Positions 12,345 to 22,311 are shown, counted from the first letter of the stretch. The stretch is 64,000 nucleotides of DNA from Streptococcus plurextorum DSM 22810 (GCF_000423745.1 NZ_AUIO01000008.1:27468-91467), one strand, 5' to 3'. Numbers and translations are program-made. Notes: a model not told the origin generated them from the sequence alone.

Positions 12345-13733
12345 ATGGAAGTCATTCGATTAGAAAAAATAGTAAAGGACATCCCAGAGCGGCTCTTGTT
12401 TGAGTGTGACTCTTTGCATCTTTTGGCGGGGGAAAAAGTGGGTTTGGTCGGTGAAAATGGAGCCGGTAAGACCAGTCTCTTGCGCCTTCTGATAGGAGAA
12501 GACAAGGATTACAGTGGCAAGGTCTGTTTGCTACCTGATTTTGCTTATGTTCCTCAGTTAAAAATCACGTCACAGCAATCCGGTGGCGAACAGGCTATGG
12601 AACTTTTACGTGAAGCAGTGAGACAAAAACCTAGTCTACTCATACTAGATGAGCCAACAGCTAATTTAGATCGGGATAATCGTCGGTGGTTGATAAAAGC
12701 TTTGCAAGGATATCGAGGCTCGTTATTGGTGGTGAGTCACGATCGCGATTTCCTCAATCAGGTGACGACTATCACTTGGTACTTGGAAAATAGTAGTATA
12801 AGAGTCTATCAGGGAGCCTATGCAGAGGCTTTGAAACAACGTCAAAAAGACCGCGATAAGCAGCTTAGAGATTACCAAATCTACCAAGAAAAAATCAAAC
12901 AGCTACAGGATGCGCTATTGGCTAAAAAAGAAAAGGCCCAGAAAATGACCAAGAAGAAAAAATCGGTGTCAAGTTCCGACTGGAAGGTCAACTCAAAACT
13001 GGGGAACTACGACGGCAAGGCTAAAAGTATGGCTCAGGCAGCCAAGACGATGGAAAAACGCATTAAGCAATTAAAGGAAGTCAGTCCCCCTAAAAAGGAA
13101 GCTTGGGCAAATATTCGACTGATAGGAGAAGTGTCAAAGCAAGCTCATACCTTGATGCGTTTGACTCCAGGGGAAGTCAAGGTGGAGGAACGGCACTTGT
13201 TTTCCTATCCAGAGCTGGCTATCCGACTAGGTGATAGGATTGGACTAGTGGGCGCTAACCAAGTCGGGAAGACTACTTTTGTCCGTCAACTACTGCGTCA
13301 GTCCTTGGATGGGTATTATGCAAAAGGTCTTGAGGTATCCTATTTTTCTCAAAATATGAACAAGCTAGAACTAACTCAATCCGCTGTTGAGAATGTTGCT
13401 ACGACCTCTGCTCAGGGGCGGGCGACTATTCTGAATTTTCTTGCCATGCTTAATATTCGCTATGATAAAGCGCAAAAGAAAGTTGAGTATCTGTCTGGCG
13501 GGGAGCGGATGCGTGTGCAGTTGGCGAAGTGTCTTTTATCGGATAACAATTTTCTTATTTTAGATGAGCCGACTAATTTTTTGGATGTCATTGCGATAGA
13601 GGCTCTGGAAAAAGCCCTAAAGACCTATCAAGGAAGTCTGCTCCTTATTTCTCACGATCAGCTATTTATCGATCAGTTAGCCAATCGTATTTGGGAGATC
13701 AAAGGTTGTCATTTGTCAGAAATTACAGGATGA
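12345..13733 (+). CDS. ABC-F subfamily ribosomal protection-type ATPase
   Basis: 462 residues, two ATP-binding cassettes and no membrane domain. Cassette 1: Walker A GENGAGKT (36-43), signature SGGEQ (79-83), Walker B LDEPT (101-105). A basic coiled-coil linker at about 165-255 reaches towards the peptidyl-transferase centre in this family. Cassette 2: GANQVGKTT, LSGGERMR, LDEPTNFLD. The very short gap between Walker A and the signature in cassette 1, the QLK...SGGE pattern and the final LISHD resemble Vga/Lsa/Msr-type resistance factors rather than housekeeping EttA. The upstream leader ORF supports antibiotic inducibility. The drug class cannot be assigned here. Start chosen by AAGGAG at 12333. 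Confidence 0.75.
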   Translation: MEVIRLEKIVKDIPERLLFECDSLHLLAGEKVGLVGENGAGKTSLLRLLIGEDKDYSGKVCLLPDFAYVPQLKITSQQSGGEQAMELLREAVRQKPSLLILDEPTANLDRDNRRWLIKALQGYRGSLLVVSHDRDFLNQVTTITWYLENSSIRVYQGAYAEALKQRQKDRDKQLRDYQIYQEKIKQLQDALLAKKEKAQKMTKKKKSVSSSDWKVNSKLGNYDGKAKSMAQAAKTMEKRIKQLKEVSPPKKEAWANIRLIGEVSKQAHTLMRLTPGEVKVEERHLFSYPELAIRLGDRIGLVGANQVGKTTFVRQLLRQSLDGYYAKGLEVSYFSQNMNKLELTQSAVENVATTSAQGRATILNFLAMLNIRYDKAQKKVEYLSGGERMRVQLAKCLLSDNNFLILDEPTNFLDVIAIEALEKALKTYQGSLLLISHDQLFIDQLANRIWEIKGCHLSEITG

Positions 13734-13854
13734 TGATCGTAAAACCGAAGTAAAAAATGAGTAAATTGTTAAAAAATCAGAAAAACAAGACTTTTTATAG
13801 CTAAAGTGAAATTGTGAGTCATTTTAAAGGTTGGAAGCATTTTCCTGTAAATGC

Positions 13855-13883
13855 TTGACTTTCTAAAAAGATAGGTTTATATT
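13855..13883 (+). promoter_or_regulatory. Promoter of the ABC-PASTA operon
   Basis: TTGACT (13855-13860), 17-bp spacer, TATATT (13878-13883), about 55 bp before the permease start. Confidence 0.6.
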
Positions 13884-13937
13884 TTATATATAAGAGTGTC
13901 TTAATAAATTTATCATTTACGATAGAAGGGGGTTCCT

Positions 13938-15401
13938 ATGAACTTTTTAAAACGTGCATGGCTAAGTGTCAGTCGCAGGAAGGGTAAATCACTTTTACTA
14001 TTTACCATTATTTTCATTCTGGGAAATGTGATTGCGGGGGCTGTTTCAATTCAACAAGCCACACAAAATGTTGAAAAGACGATTAAAACTCAGATGGGTG
14101 CCGCAGCTACGCTTCGTCCAGATTATGACAATATGAGTGAGAGCGATTTTGCTGAAATGGGGCAACTTGACAAAGAGACGCTTGAAAAAATTGGCGCTTT
14201 GCCTTACGTCAAGCATTATGAGTCTGTCATGCAAGGCTCTATCGGCGCTAGCGATAGTGTCAAACAGTATGTGGCTGATCTTTTTGCGGAGGATTCTTTC
14301 TACAGCTCGGGAGATTCTGCTCATTATGCGTTCATGATGCGTGGTGCTAGTTCTTCTAAGATTATCGCCTTAGAAGAAGGGCAAATCACCCTGACCTCTG
14401 GACGTGCCTTTACGGATGAAGAAGTCAAATCAGGCAAATATGTTACGATCATCTCTGAAAAATTAGCAGAAATGAACAACTTGAAGGTGGGAGATACCGC
14501 GACCTTTAAGAACTATGTCATGGAGTTTGGTAGTAATGAAATCAAAACGGAGACAGATTATCCACTCGAAATTGTCGGTATCTATCGCAAAAATGTTACA
14601 GATAGTCAAACAACGACTAGTGACAATGCAGAAGCTGCCAAATATATGAAGGCTGACGAGGAAATGCGTAGCGCTAACCTCATCTATGTTCCGAACAAAG
14701 TTGTCGAGGATGTTGGTAATGAACAGGCAGCTGCTTTTCAGGAGGCTACAGGCGAGTCAACAGCTTCCAGAAGTCAGTACATTGGAGAGCCACTTTTCGT
14801 GCTCAAGAATCCAGATGATCTTGAAAAATTTAAACAAGAAGCACAGGCTTACTTGCCTAAATTCTTTATCGTTAGTGCAAATTCTGACAACTACGATACC
14901 ATTGCCGCACCAGTCAAATCCATGTCTAAGCTAGCTGGCTATGTCCTATATGTCGCTATCGGAGCAACGGTGCTCATCATCACTTTGGTTGTTCTACTCT
15001 TTTTACGTGACCGAAAACACGAGCTTGGTATTTACCTCTCTCTTGGAGAATCACGGAGCAAAGTTGTTTTGCAAACACTTGTAGAAGTCTTTATGATTGC
15101 TATAGTAGCTTTGACCTTATCTGTCTTTACAGGGAACCTTATTGCAAGCGGTTTGTCTGATACATTGATCAACAGTCAGCTCAACTCGACAAATCAAATG
15201 GGTGGCACCGTTATCTATGCGGGCCTCAGTGAATTAAATGTCTCGACAACACTTGATGATGTCATGAGTCAGTATCGGGTGAGTCTTGATTTGGGCTATG
15301 TATTGGCGATGTATGGTATCGGTCTAGGGACTGTACTTTTGGCAACCATTATACCAATGACTTACATCACACGTCTTAATCCAAAACGTATCATGATGTA
15401 G
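13938..15401 (+). CDS. ABC transporter permease, MacB/FtsX family
   Basis: 487 residues. One membrane helix at about 19-40, a large extracellular MacB-type periplasmic-core-like domain (about 45-330), then three helices (about 335-360, 385-410, 455-480) separated by the FtsX region with LRDRKHELGIYLSLGE. This four-helix design fits mechanotransmission exporters acting on envelope substrates rather than importers. First gene of a three-gene operon with an ATPase and a PASTA protein. RBS GAAGGGGG. Substrate unknown; a cell-wall role is inferred from the PASTA partner. Confidence 0.85.
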   Translation: MNFLKRAWLSVSRRKGKSLLLFTIIFILGNVIAGAVSIQQATQNVEKTIKTQMGAAATLRPDYDNMSESDFAEMGQLDKETLEKIGALPYVKHYESVMQGSIGASDSVKQYVADLFAEDSFYSSGDSAHYAFMMRGASSSKIIALEEGQITLTSGRAFTDEEVKSGKYVTIISEKLAEMNNLKVGDTATFKNYVMEFGSNEIKTETDYPLEIVGIYRKNVTDSQTTTSDNAEAAKYMKADEEMRSANLIYVPNKVVEDVGNEQAAAFQEATGESTASRSQYIGEPLFVLKNPDDLEKFKQEAQAYLPKFFIVSANSDNYDTIAAPVKSMSKLAGYVLYVAIGATVLIITLVVLLFLRDRKHELGIYLSLGESRSKVVLQTLVEVFMIAIVALTLSVFTGNLIASGLSDTLINSQLNSTNQMGGTVIYAGLSELNVSTTLDDVMSQYRVSLDLGYVLAMYGIGLGTVLLATIIPMTYITRLNPKRIMM

Positions 15402-15423
15402 TTTGAAAGACAAGGAGTTTGAT

Positions 15424-16098
15424 ATGGCAATATTAGAAGCACAAAAACTGTCCTACTTCTACCAAGACGGGGAAAATCGTCGCTATATTTTAAGAGAGAC
15501 GGATGTCCAGTTTGAAAAGGGGCGGTTCTATACTATTTTAGGACAATCTGGTTCAGGAAAAACAACGCTATTATCCCTTCTGAGTGCTCTTGAAAGCCCA
15601 AAAGAAGGCAAGGTTCTCTACGATGGAAAAGATATTAAGGAAATAGGCTACGAGACTTTCCGTAAGAATAAAATCGGGATTGTCTTCCAGCATTATAATC
15701 TGATTCCATACATGACTGCGGTCGAGAATGTTATGGTTCCTATGGCTATCACAGAAAACGAGTTGCCACAAAACAAGGATGAAGTGGCCTACAATTTATT
15801 AGATTATATCGGCATTGTCAAGAGCAAGGCAGACCGTCAGGTCAACCGTCTATCAGGGGGAGAGCAGCAACGTGTGGCAATCGCACGTTCTCTGGCCACT
15901 AATGTCGATGTTATCTTAGCAGATGAGCCTACTGGAAATCTGGACGAAGAGATGGAGCGAGAAATCGTTGACATTTTCAAAAAGCTAGCTCACGAGCACA
16001 ATAAGTGTGTGGTTGTCGTTACCCACTCTCAGGAAATTGCGGAAATGTCTGACCAGACCTACTATCTTAAGAAAGGAAAATTAAGAGCAGATGAGTGA
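15424..16098 (+). CDS. ABC transporter ATP-binding protein (LolD/MacB type)
   Basis: 224 residues: Walker [11 protein letters not shown]-loop VFQHYNLIP, signature LSGGEQQR, Walker [13 protein letters not shown] and the switch VVTHS. The ATG at 15424 has AAGGAG 6 nt upstream, so the TTG at 15403 is not used. It energises the adjacent FtsX-type permease. Its last 8 nt overlap the PASTA gene, implying coupled synthesis of all three components. Confidence 0.92.
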   Translation: MAILEAQKLSYFYQDGENRRYILRETDVQFEKGRFYTILGQSGSGKTTLLSLLSALESPKEGKVLYDGKDIKEIGYETFRKNKIGIVFQHYNLIPYMTAVENVMVPMAITENELPQNKDEVAYNLLDYIGIVKSKADRQVNRLSGGEQQRVAIARSLATNVDVILADEPTGNLDEEMEREIVDIFKKLAHEHNKCVVVVTHSQEIAEMSDQTYYLKKGKLRADE

Positions 16099-17659
16099 TT
16101 TTTTGTCTAAATTCTCTGGCAATAACTACGATGAGTTGTTGAAAGATGATAAGGAAGTTAAGCAAAAGGAACTTCCTACTTCGACTTCTGAACGTTCTTT
16201 TTATCAGCGCTCAGAACGGCTAAGACAGGCTTCTCAAGCTGTTGAGGATAGCTTGGCCCTCTTGGAAGAGACTGGCGGCTATAGTTCTTCTAGAAGGTAT
16301 TCTGCTGAAAAGCAAGAGCGTATTGATCAATTTTTCACTTCTCAAGCTGAGCAAACAGACGACGCAGAGACAGCAGACATCAAGACTCATGAAAATGAAA
16401 GATATAGAAGCTCTAGACGAGAGGATTTCCACGAAGAGACAGAGATTGACCCAGATTATCAGAAGAAAAAGCGCAAGCGCTATGCCATGATCAGTGCAGG
16501 TGTTCTAGGTATCTTGTTAGCAGGCATCTTTCTCTTTTATCAGATGACTCATGTAACAGTGCCTAATTTTGTCGGTAAGACAGTGACAGAAGCGCGTCAA
16601 TGGGGAAATGATAATGGGGTGGAGATCGTTTTAAAGCAGGAATACAATCTCAAATATGATGCCAATGTGATTTTTTCACAGTCCACAAAAACAGGGAAAA
16701 AAATGTCTAAAAACGATAAGTTGGAAGTTACAGGCTCACTTGGGGCAGATCCTGAGGAGCAGTTAGCTCTACCTGATTTTGAAAAGTTGTCTTATTCAGA
16801 TGCAAGCAAGTGGATTGAAGAAAATAAGGCAGAGAATCTTAATCTGACCCAGGTTTATAGTGATACTGTTGAAAAAGGGAAGTTTATCAAGCTAGAAATT
16901 GCCAATTCGATTCCATCGAGTGACTATACTCGAGGCACTAAAGCGACATTGACTTATTCTAGAGGTCAAGAAGTTCTTGAAGCTAATATTGAAGTGCCTG
17001 ATTTTGTCAATAAAACAAAAGCGGATGTAGAGAGTTGGGGCAAATCTAACGGCATTGATGTGACGTTTGAAGAAAAAGCTAGCTCTAGCATTGCTGCTGG
17101 AACTGTTTTAGGTCAATCGGTTGCTGCTGGCGAAAAAGTGGCTAAAAAATCTAAAATGACGGTTCAAGTTTCAGCTGGTAAAGGTGTGACAGTGCCAGAT
17201 TTTGGCACCTTAACCATGTCCCAAGCTTCTAGCGTATCTGGATTGTCCGTTATTGTTCGACAAGTCTATGGAGATGCCCCATATGGAGCACTAATCTCCC
17301 AGTCACAAAAAGCAGGTACTGAACTCACAGAAAAGGACGACAGAAATGTTGAAGTCGTCTATTCTGCAGGGTCTCCATATATTCGTGATTTATATGGAAA
17401 AAATGAAGGCGATTTGCAACAATACTTTTACAATGAGTTTAGGTCAAAAGGGGCTCAGATTTACTTTACCAGCTACTATGTCAACTCGGATCAGCCAAAA
17501 GGCACCGTAGTGACACAAAATGTCAAAGAAACCTGGTTGCCACTAAATTACACCGTTGAAGTGGGAATTAGTAATGGTGCTTATTTTACCGGGACAATTA
17601 CCCCACAAAACAATAGTAGCTCAAGCAGTAGCAACAGCAGTGAGAGTGAAAGCAACTAA
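16091..17659 (+). CDS. PASTA-domain membrane protein without kinase domain
   Basis: 522 residues. A charged, Ser/Arg/Glu-rich cytoplasmic region (1-130) ends in KKKRKR before one membrane helix (about 131-152). Outside are consecutive PASTA-like modules: VTVPNFVGKTVTEARQWG, then LPDFEKLSYSDASKWI, then VPDFVNKTKADVESWG, then VPDFGTLTMSQAS, and a poly-Ser tail. PASTA domains bind muropeptides/lipid II; here the usual Ser/Thr kinase (StkP/PknB) domain is absent. Translational overlap with an FtsX-type ABC transporter suggests a wall-sensing partner of that transporter. The Ser/Thr-rich cytoplasmic tail could be a kinase target (speculative). Confidence 0.85.
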   Translation: MSDFLSKFSGNNYDELLKDDKEVKQKELPTSTSERSFYQRSERLRQASQAVEDSLALLEETGGYSSSRRYSAEKQERIDQFFTSQAEQTDDAETADIKTHENERYRSSRREDFHEETEIDPDYQKKKRKRYAMISAGVLGILLAGIFLFYQMTHVTVPNFVGKTVTEARQWGNDNGVEIVLKQEYNLKYDANVIFSQSTKTGKKMSKNDKLEVTGSLGADPEEQLALPDFEKLSYSDASKWIEENKAENLNLTQVYSDTVEKGKFIKLEIANSIPSSDYTRGTKATLTYSRGQEVLEANIEVPDFVNKTKADVESWGKSNGIDVTFEEKASSSIAAGTVLGQSVAAGEKVAKKSKMTVQVSAGKGVTVPDFGTLTMSQASSVSGLSVIVRQVYGDAPYGALISQSQKAGTELTEKDDRNVEVVYSAGSPYIRDLYGKNEGDLQQYFYNEFRSKGAQIYFTSYYVNSDQPKGTVVTQNVKETWLPLNYTVEVGISNGAYFTGTITPQNNSSSSSSNSSESESN

Positions 17660-17699
17660 CTAAACTTAGCGCTATAGCGATTTGTAGCTTTAAAGCATT

Positions 17700-17770
17700 C
17701 AAGGGGATGAGCGCCCCTTGTGTTGGATTGAAGAAAAGGTTCCTTTGGAACAATTTCTTCAATCTTTTTC
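17700..17770 (+). terminator. Two successive hairpins after the PASTA gene
   Basis: CAAGGGG / CCCCTTG (17700-17720), then a longer stem ATTGAAGAAA...TTTCTTCAAT (17727-17763, with inner GTTCC/GGAAC) followed by CTTTTTCTTT. Confidence 0.7.
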
Positions 17771-17789
17771 TTTGTCGCCAAACAGCAAA

Positions 17790-17835
17790 AAAACTCCCAG
17801 AAACATATTACGATCAATGTTTCTGGGAGTTTTAT
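17790..17835. terminator. Bidirectional terminator between convergent genes
   Basis: AAAACTCCCAGAAACAT (17790-17806) and its perfect complement (17817-17833), loop of 10. A- and T-tracts on both sides serve both the PASTA operon and the convergent nuclease gene. Confidence 0.85.
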
Positions 17836-17899
17836 TAACCTTATTTTTAAAATGACTACAGTGTCAGGAGTTGTCTGTGGTCTAGGTTATAACATTTAC

Positions 17900-20800
17900 C
17901 TATCTTTTCTTAGGTCGGAAAGCCAAAAGACCAGTGAGTACAATAATCATTGATCCAAGACCAATCAAGACTAGGGTTTCAGCATCTCCTGTTTTTGGAA
18001 GGCCTTTTTTAGTCGATGTCTTTTTGGTCTGGCTAGTGGTAGTTGTTTGAGAGATTGTCTGTTGAGACTGGCTAGTTGAACCATTTTCTAATGCTTGCTT
18101 GCTTGATGTCGATGTGCTTGTGCTCGGGCTTGTTGTTGAACTACTTGGAGTTGTCTCTGTACTTGCCGTAGTTGTCGCGCTACTTGTTTCAGAAGCTTCT
18201 GTGCTTGCACTAGATGATTCAGTTGTCGTTGTATTTCCTGCCTCAGTTGTGGTTTCGGTAGTGGCTGTTGAGCTTGTCTCTGAAGCACTTGTCTCAGAGC
18301 TACTGGTTTCTGGGTTGGTTACCTGACTGCGGGTTTGACTGCTTTCAGAAGACGTCTCGCTAGAGCTTTGTTCTGGTGCAGCGGCAAGGCTGAGTTGAAG
18401 CAACAGTGGGTCATGGTCAGAAGCTCTGCCATGTTGCTCCATAAAGGCCGAATTGACATGAACCATATCAAACTCATAGCTGTTAAGAAGGTTGTTTGAC
18501 ACGAGCATGTTATCTAGAGATTGGTTGTTTCCATTATAGAAATAAGAGAAACGGTCTGCAGCATCGTGACGACTCACCAAGTTTGTCATACCACCAGTTT
18601 CCAAAATTTGAATCGTTTTGGTGAATTCATAATCGTTGAAATCTCCCAGCATGACAATGTTAGCATCAGGATTTTGAGCAGTAAAATCAGCAATGATTTG
18701 AGCCAGAGCATGACGTTTGCTTTCAGAGCCAAAAGTTACAGGTTGGATGCTACCGTAGAGGCCGTAATCTCCGCGTTTAGAATTGAGGTGGTTAGCGAGA
18801 ACCACGACTTTCTCACCATTAAAGACAAATTCTGCCGCAAGGGTTTTACGGACACTTTGCCAAGCAGGGTTGGTAGGGTTGATACGTCCAACGCTATGGC
18901 TAAGGCCGTCTGCTGTCCAAGATACGGCATCGGTTGCGCTACCTTTAGGTTTATTGGACAGGCTAACGCGGTCTGGGTTGTAAAGGTAGCCTAGGCGAAT
19001 GTTTCCACCTGCGGCTCCGCCATCTTGGTTATTTTCTGGTGCAATATCGATATAGGTATAGGTTGGTCCGCCAGCAGCTGCGATGGCTTGAATCAGACGG
19101 TTGGCACTTTGTGTAGCATCTGTGTTGCCACTATCAGTTGCACCGTCATTGTCTTGAACTTCTACAAGGCCGATAATATCTGGCGAGTTGAGGTCATTGA
19201 CAAATGATTGTGCAATGCGCTGTACCTTAGCATCTGAAGTACTGCTCGTATTGGCAGAGAAGTTTTCGATATTGTAAGAAGCGATGCTCAATTTATCCGG
19301 TGATTTGACGAGACTCGTTTTTTCAGGAGTTATCCCGCCGTCTGTGAAAGTTGGTAGAGTCTTATCGTCGACATAAACTTTATAATTGGTGTAACTATAA
19401 GTGACAGGGCCATAAATACGTCCTGTAAAGTAGTCGCCAGATTTATAAGTGCCACTACCACTCTTCAATTGAATTGGGATGATGTCTGTGTTATTGCCAT
19501 CAGGTCTCAGTGACACCCCGCCGACATTGTTGGTTGGGGTTGTGCTATTTCCAGAGAGGACATAGATTTCCTTATTTTTCATTGGGCCGATGACTTTAGC
19601 ATCGTCTATGGCAACGACCATTCCTTCTAAGGATTCCCAAAAATCAATAGCATCTTCTGAAGGGTCAAAGGTCGCAAAACCATCGTTGTCAATGATATTA
19701 CTTGGGAAAACACGATCAGTGCCTAAAAGCACAGGTGCGGGAACATCGGCTGTGTCAGTCTTGTCAATTTGACTGGCTACGATTTGTGTGGTCGCAAGGT
19801 CTGTTGTAAAGCGCTCGTCGTAACCTCTACCGATACGTTCTTCGACGGTACCTGTGATGGTTAAGACATCTCCTACAGCAACAGAGGTTCCTAATTGTCC
19901 AGAATAAATGTTGATACCATCAGAAGTATTAGGGTTGCCGTCTGCTGTTAGGTCTTGAACATAGAAATTGTTGTTAGCAGCGATGTAAGTGACGACAACG
20001 TCTTTTGTGGTTACTTTGCGGTTTTCGTATGGAGATTTATGATTTTCTCCTTGGATTTGGCTGACGGTCAATGTTTCAGAGACACCTGAGTCAGGCTTAG
20101 CTTTTGTAACGACTTCAAAATGGCTAAGATCAAATGGTCGGATTTGAGGAGTGGCGGTTGTTCCTGCCAGAATACCGGTCAGGTTGATAACATCACCTTT
20201 ATCGATAATGGTTAAGAGATCAGCTGTTTTAAAACCAGTCCTGCTATCCAATTTAACGCTAATGGTATTGCCATCGCTATCGGTAGCTGTAAAGGTCGAA
20301 TTATTGAAGTGATCGCTGTTGATAGTGCCAGCCGTCAGGTTATTGAGTTTTACAAGGGTTGCACTAGGTGCGCTAGCGATTGTTGGAATAGTGGTTTCAG
20401 TAGTTCCAGTAGCTACAGGGGTGTTTAACAGCTGATGATTAGTAATCGTTGCTAATTGTAGCTCGTTGTTGTAGGTGCTTAGGGTACCTGTTAGTTGGAC
20501 AACATCGCCGATTTTATAACCTAGAGGATTGTTAGAACCAGGATAGACGTATAGACCTGCCCCAGAATCATCCTGGATATAAAAACCGTTTCCTCCCCAG
20601 CCACTCACAGCACTAATGATTTTGCCATAAACAGTGTAGCTGCTTCCAACTTGTCCTTGACGAACAGTGGCAATAGCAGTTGTATTAGTTGGAGTGGTAA
20701 TAATCGGAGGCGTTACCGCTGTTGTTTCAGAACTTGTTGTTGAGGTTGTGCTGGTTGTTTCAGTTGTTGTATCGATGACAGTAATTTCTTTTGTCGATTT

Positions 20801-21184
20801 AATCCCGATACGACCAAAATAAGATTCGCTAGTACCAGTAATACGGACATATTTCCCAATCAGACTAGGGTTGTCAACGATATTGAAACTTGAGCGAATA
20901 GCTCCTGACGGCAGCTGGACAGGGATGGTGTCCTTAGCAGCGGCAGTTGGTGTTGCTCCGAGAGCTAGGTTAGTATTAACCGTTGCGTAGGCAGATCCAG
21001 ATGTGTTAAGCGATCCGGTGATATAGCCTTCTACAGTCACTTCGGCCTTGGTCGGAGTTGCGATGATGCTATAATCAGGAACACTGATGGCGTGAACGAG
21101 ATGTCCTGAGTTGGCGGATAAGAGAGCTAAGGTAGCTAAGACCGTAATGCTCTTGCGAATAATCTTCGAATAAGATGTTTTCAC
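17900..21184 (-). CDS. Cell-wall-anchored nuclease of the SpnA/SsnA family
   Basis: 1094 residues from GTG at 21184, chosen because AAAGGAG precedes it; the open frame extends upstream to 21307 but without a signal-peptide-like start. Order: signal peptide (1-32, ending LVHA), two or more OB-fold nucleic-acid-binding segments (about 40-500), endonuclease/exonuclease/phosphatase domain (about 630-930) with SYNIENF, GLVEVQD, NHLNSKRGD, GDFNDYEF and SDHDPL, a Ser/Thr-rich spacer, and the sorting signal LPKTG (about 1060) plus hydrophobic helix and RPKKR. Sortase A would anchor it. Relatives degrade neutrophil-trap DNA. Start codon GTG and family are well supported; activity is inferred. Confidence 0.92.
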   Translation of the reverse strand: MKTSYSKIIRKSITVLATLALLSANSGHLVHAISVPDYSIIATPTKAEVTVEGYITGSLNTSGSAYATVNTNLALGATPTAAAKDTIPVQLPSGAIRSSFNIVDNPSLIGKYVRITGTSESYFGRIGIKSTKEITVIDTTTETTSTTSTTSSETTAVTPPIITTPTNTTAIATVRQGQVGSSYTVYGKIISAVSGWGGNGFYIQDDSGAGLYVYPGSNNPLGYKIGDVVQLTGTLSTYNNELQLATITNHQLLNTPVATGTTETTIPTIASAPSATLVKLNNLTAGTINSDHFNNSTFTATDSDGNTISVKLDSRTGFKTADLLTIIDKGDVINLTGILAGTTATPQIRPFDLSHFEVVTKAKPDSGVSETLTVSQIQGENHKSPYENRKVTTKDVVVTYIAANNNFYVQDLTADGNPNTSDGINIYSGQLGTSVAVGDVLTITGTVEERIGRGYDERFTTDLATTQIVASQIDKTDTADVPAPVLLGTDRVFPSNIIDNDGFATFDPSEDAIDFWESLEGMVVAIDDAKVIGPMKNKEIYVLSGNSTTPTNNVGGVSLRPDGNNTDIIPIQLKSGSGTYKSGDYFTGRIYGPVTYSYTNYKVYVDDKTLPTFTDGGITPEKTSLVKSPDKLSIASYNIENFSANTSSTSDAKVQRIAQSFVNDLNSPDIIGLVEVQDNDGATDSGNTDATQSANRLIQAIAAAGGPTYTYIDIAPENNQDGGAAGGNIRLGYLYNPDRVSLSNKPKGSATDAVSWTADGLSHSVGRINPTNPAWQSVRKTLAAEFVFNGEKVVVLANHLNSKRGDYGLYGSIQPVTFGSESKRHALAQIIADFTAQNPDANIVMLGDFNDYEFTKTIQILETGGMTNLVSRHDAADRFSYFYNGNNQSLDNMLVSNNLLNSYEFDMVHVNSAFMEQHGRASDHDPLLLQLSLAAAPEQSSSETSSESSQTRSQVTNPETSSSETSASETSSTATTETTTEAGNTTTTESSSASTEASETSSATTTASTETTPSSSTTSPSTSTSTSSKQALENGSTSQSQQTISQTTTTSQTKKTSTKKGLPKTGDAETLVLIGLGSMIIVLTGLLAFRPKKR

Positions 21185-21236
21185 AGTAGTTACTCCTTTG
21201 TTTAGTCTAATGAAAAGTGTATGAAACAACACATTC

Positions 21237-21245
21237 ATTATAACA
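21237..21245 (-). promoter_or_regulatory. Extended -10 promoter of the nuclease gene
   Basis: On the minus strand TGTTATAAT, about 53 bp upstream of the GTG start. A hairpin-forming GAAACGG/CCGTTTTC pair lies just upstream (plus 21251-21272). Confidence 0.6.
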
Positions 21246-21544
21246 AAAAAAGAAACGGAAATGAACCGTTTTCTTGACAAAAAATGAGAAAAACAGTTAA
21301 AAACCAAATATTTAAACGAACAAATGAAACAGTTTCTGTAAAAATGTATGAGAATTTCCTGTTTACAAGCCTGTCAAAAATATGTTTCGGTATTTTCAGG
21401 AAAGTTTTCAGTTATTGCGCTATGGCATGAAAGCGATGATGTATGGGTGGGAAATGTGATGGCTATCATTAAATAAGGGAGGTTTTCCCATTTTCTTTGA
21501 TGACATCAAGATATTGTCTATTTTTGCAATTATGACTTTAATCG

Positions 21545-21573
21545 TTGCTATTCTCATGCGCTGGTTATATACT
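21545..21573 (+). promoter_or_regulatory. Promoter of the coiled-coil ABC exporter operon
   Basis: TTGCTA (21545-21550), 17-bp spacer, TATACT (21568-21573). It lies inside the longer upstream open frame, supporting the start at 21610. The rest of the 425-bp divergent gap (21185-21609) shows no gene I can support. Confidence 0.6.
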
Positions 21574-21609
21574 ATAAGTGAGCTTACATTTAAACCAGAA
21601 AGGACGCTT

Positions 21610-22311
21610 ATGGCATATATAGAGGTAAAACACGCTTCAAAGCGTTATTTGGTTGGGGAAACCATCATTTCGGCAAATGAAGATGTCAATTTTGAGATTG
21701 AAAAAGGTGAGTTGGTGATTATTTTAGGCTCATCTGGTGCAGGGAAATCAACCTTGCTCAATATTCTAGGCGGTATGGATACCACTGATGAGGGGCAAGT
21801 TATCATTGATGGAGTTGATATTGCTAGCTTTTCTTCTCATCAAAGAACCAATTATCGTCGCGATGATGTTGGTTTTGTCTTTCAGTTTTACAATCTAGTT
21901 GCCAATTTGACGGCTAAGGAAAATGTGGAGCTGGCTGCTGAGATTGTCAAGGATGCTATGGATCCTGTTGCCATTTTGACCGAAGTTGGCTTAGGGCACA
22001 GGTTGGATAATTTTCCAGCGCAGCTATCTGGTGGTGAGCAGCAGCGGGTTTCTATTGCGCGTGCTGTGGCAAAAAAGCCGAAAATTCTGCTCTGCGATGA
22101 GCCTACAGGAGCCCTAGATTATGAGACGGGTAAACAAGTACTACAAATATTGCAGCATTTGTCGCGTCATCAAGGAACGACCGTCATCATTGTTACTCAT
22201 AATTCTGCCCTGGCTCCTATTGCAGATCGTGTCATCCACATGCGGGATGCCACGGTCAAATCGGTCAAGATGAATGCTAATCCACAGGATATCGCTAGTC
22301 TAGAATATTAG
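21610..22311 (+). CDS. ABC transporter ATP-binding protein (MacB-like)
   Basis: 233 residues. Walker [11 protein letters not shown]-loop VFQFYNL, signature LSGGEQQR, Walker [12 protein letters not shown], switch VVTH-like IIVTHN. ATG at 21610 with AGAAAGGA upstream. Eight bases before the large permease gene, with which it forms an exporter. The divergent neighbour is the wall-anchored nuclease. No regulator gene (for example TetR) is adjacent, unlike many such pairs. Confidence 0.92.
   Translation: MAYIEVKHASKRYLVGETIISANEDVNFEIEKGELVIILGSSGAGKSTLLNILGGMDTTDEGQVIIDGVDIASFSSHQRTNYRRDDVGFVFQFYNLVANLTAKENVELAAEIVKDAMDPVAILTEVGLGHRLDNFPAQLSGGEQQRVSIARAVAKKPKILLCDEPTGALDYETGKQVLQILQHLSRHQGTTVIIVTHNSALAPIADRVIHMRDATVKSVKMNANPQDIASLEY

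Noticed and set aside
18099..18326. Plus-strand frame rich in V/L/S opposite the nuclease spacer
   Set aside because: It is the antisense reading of a Ser/Thr repeat region, which gives low-complexity Val/Leu frames.
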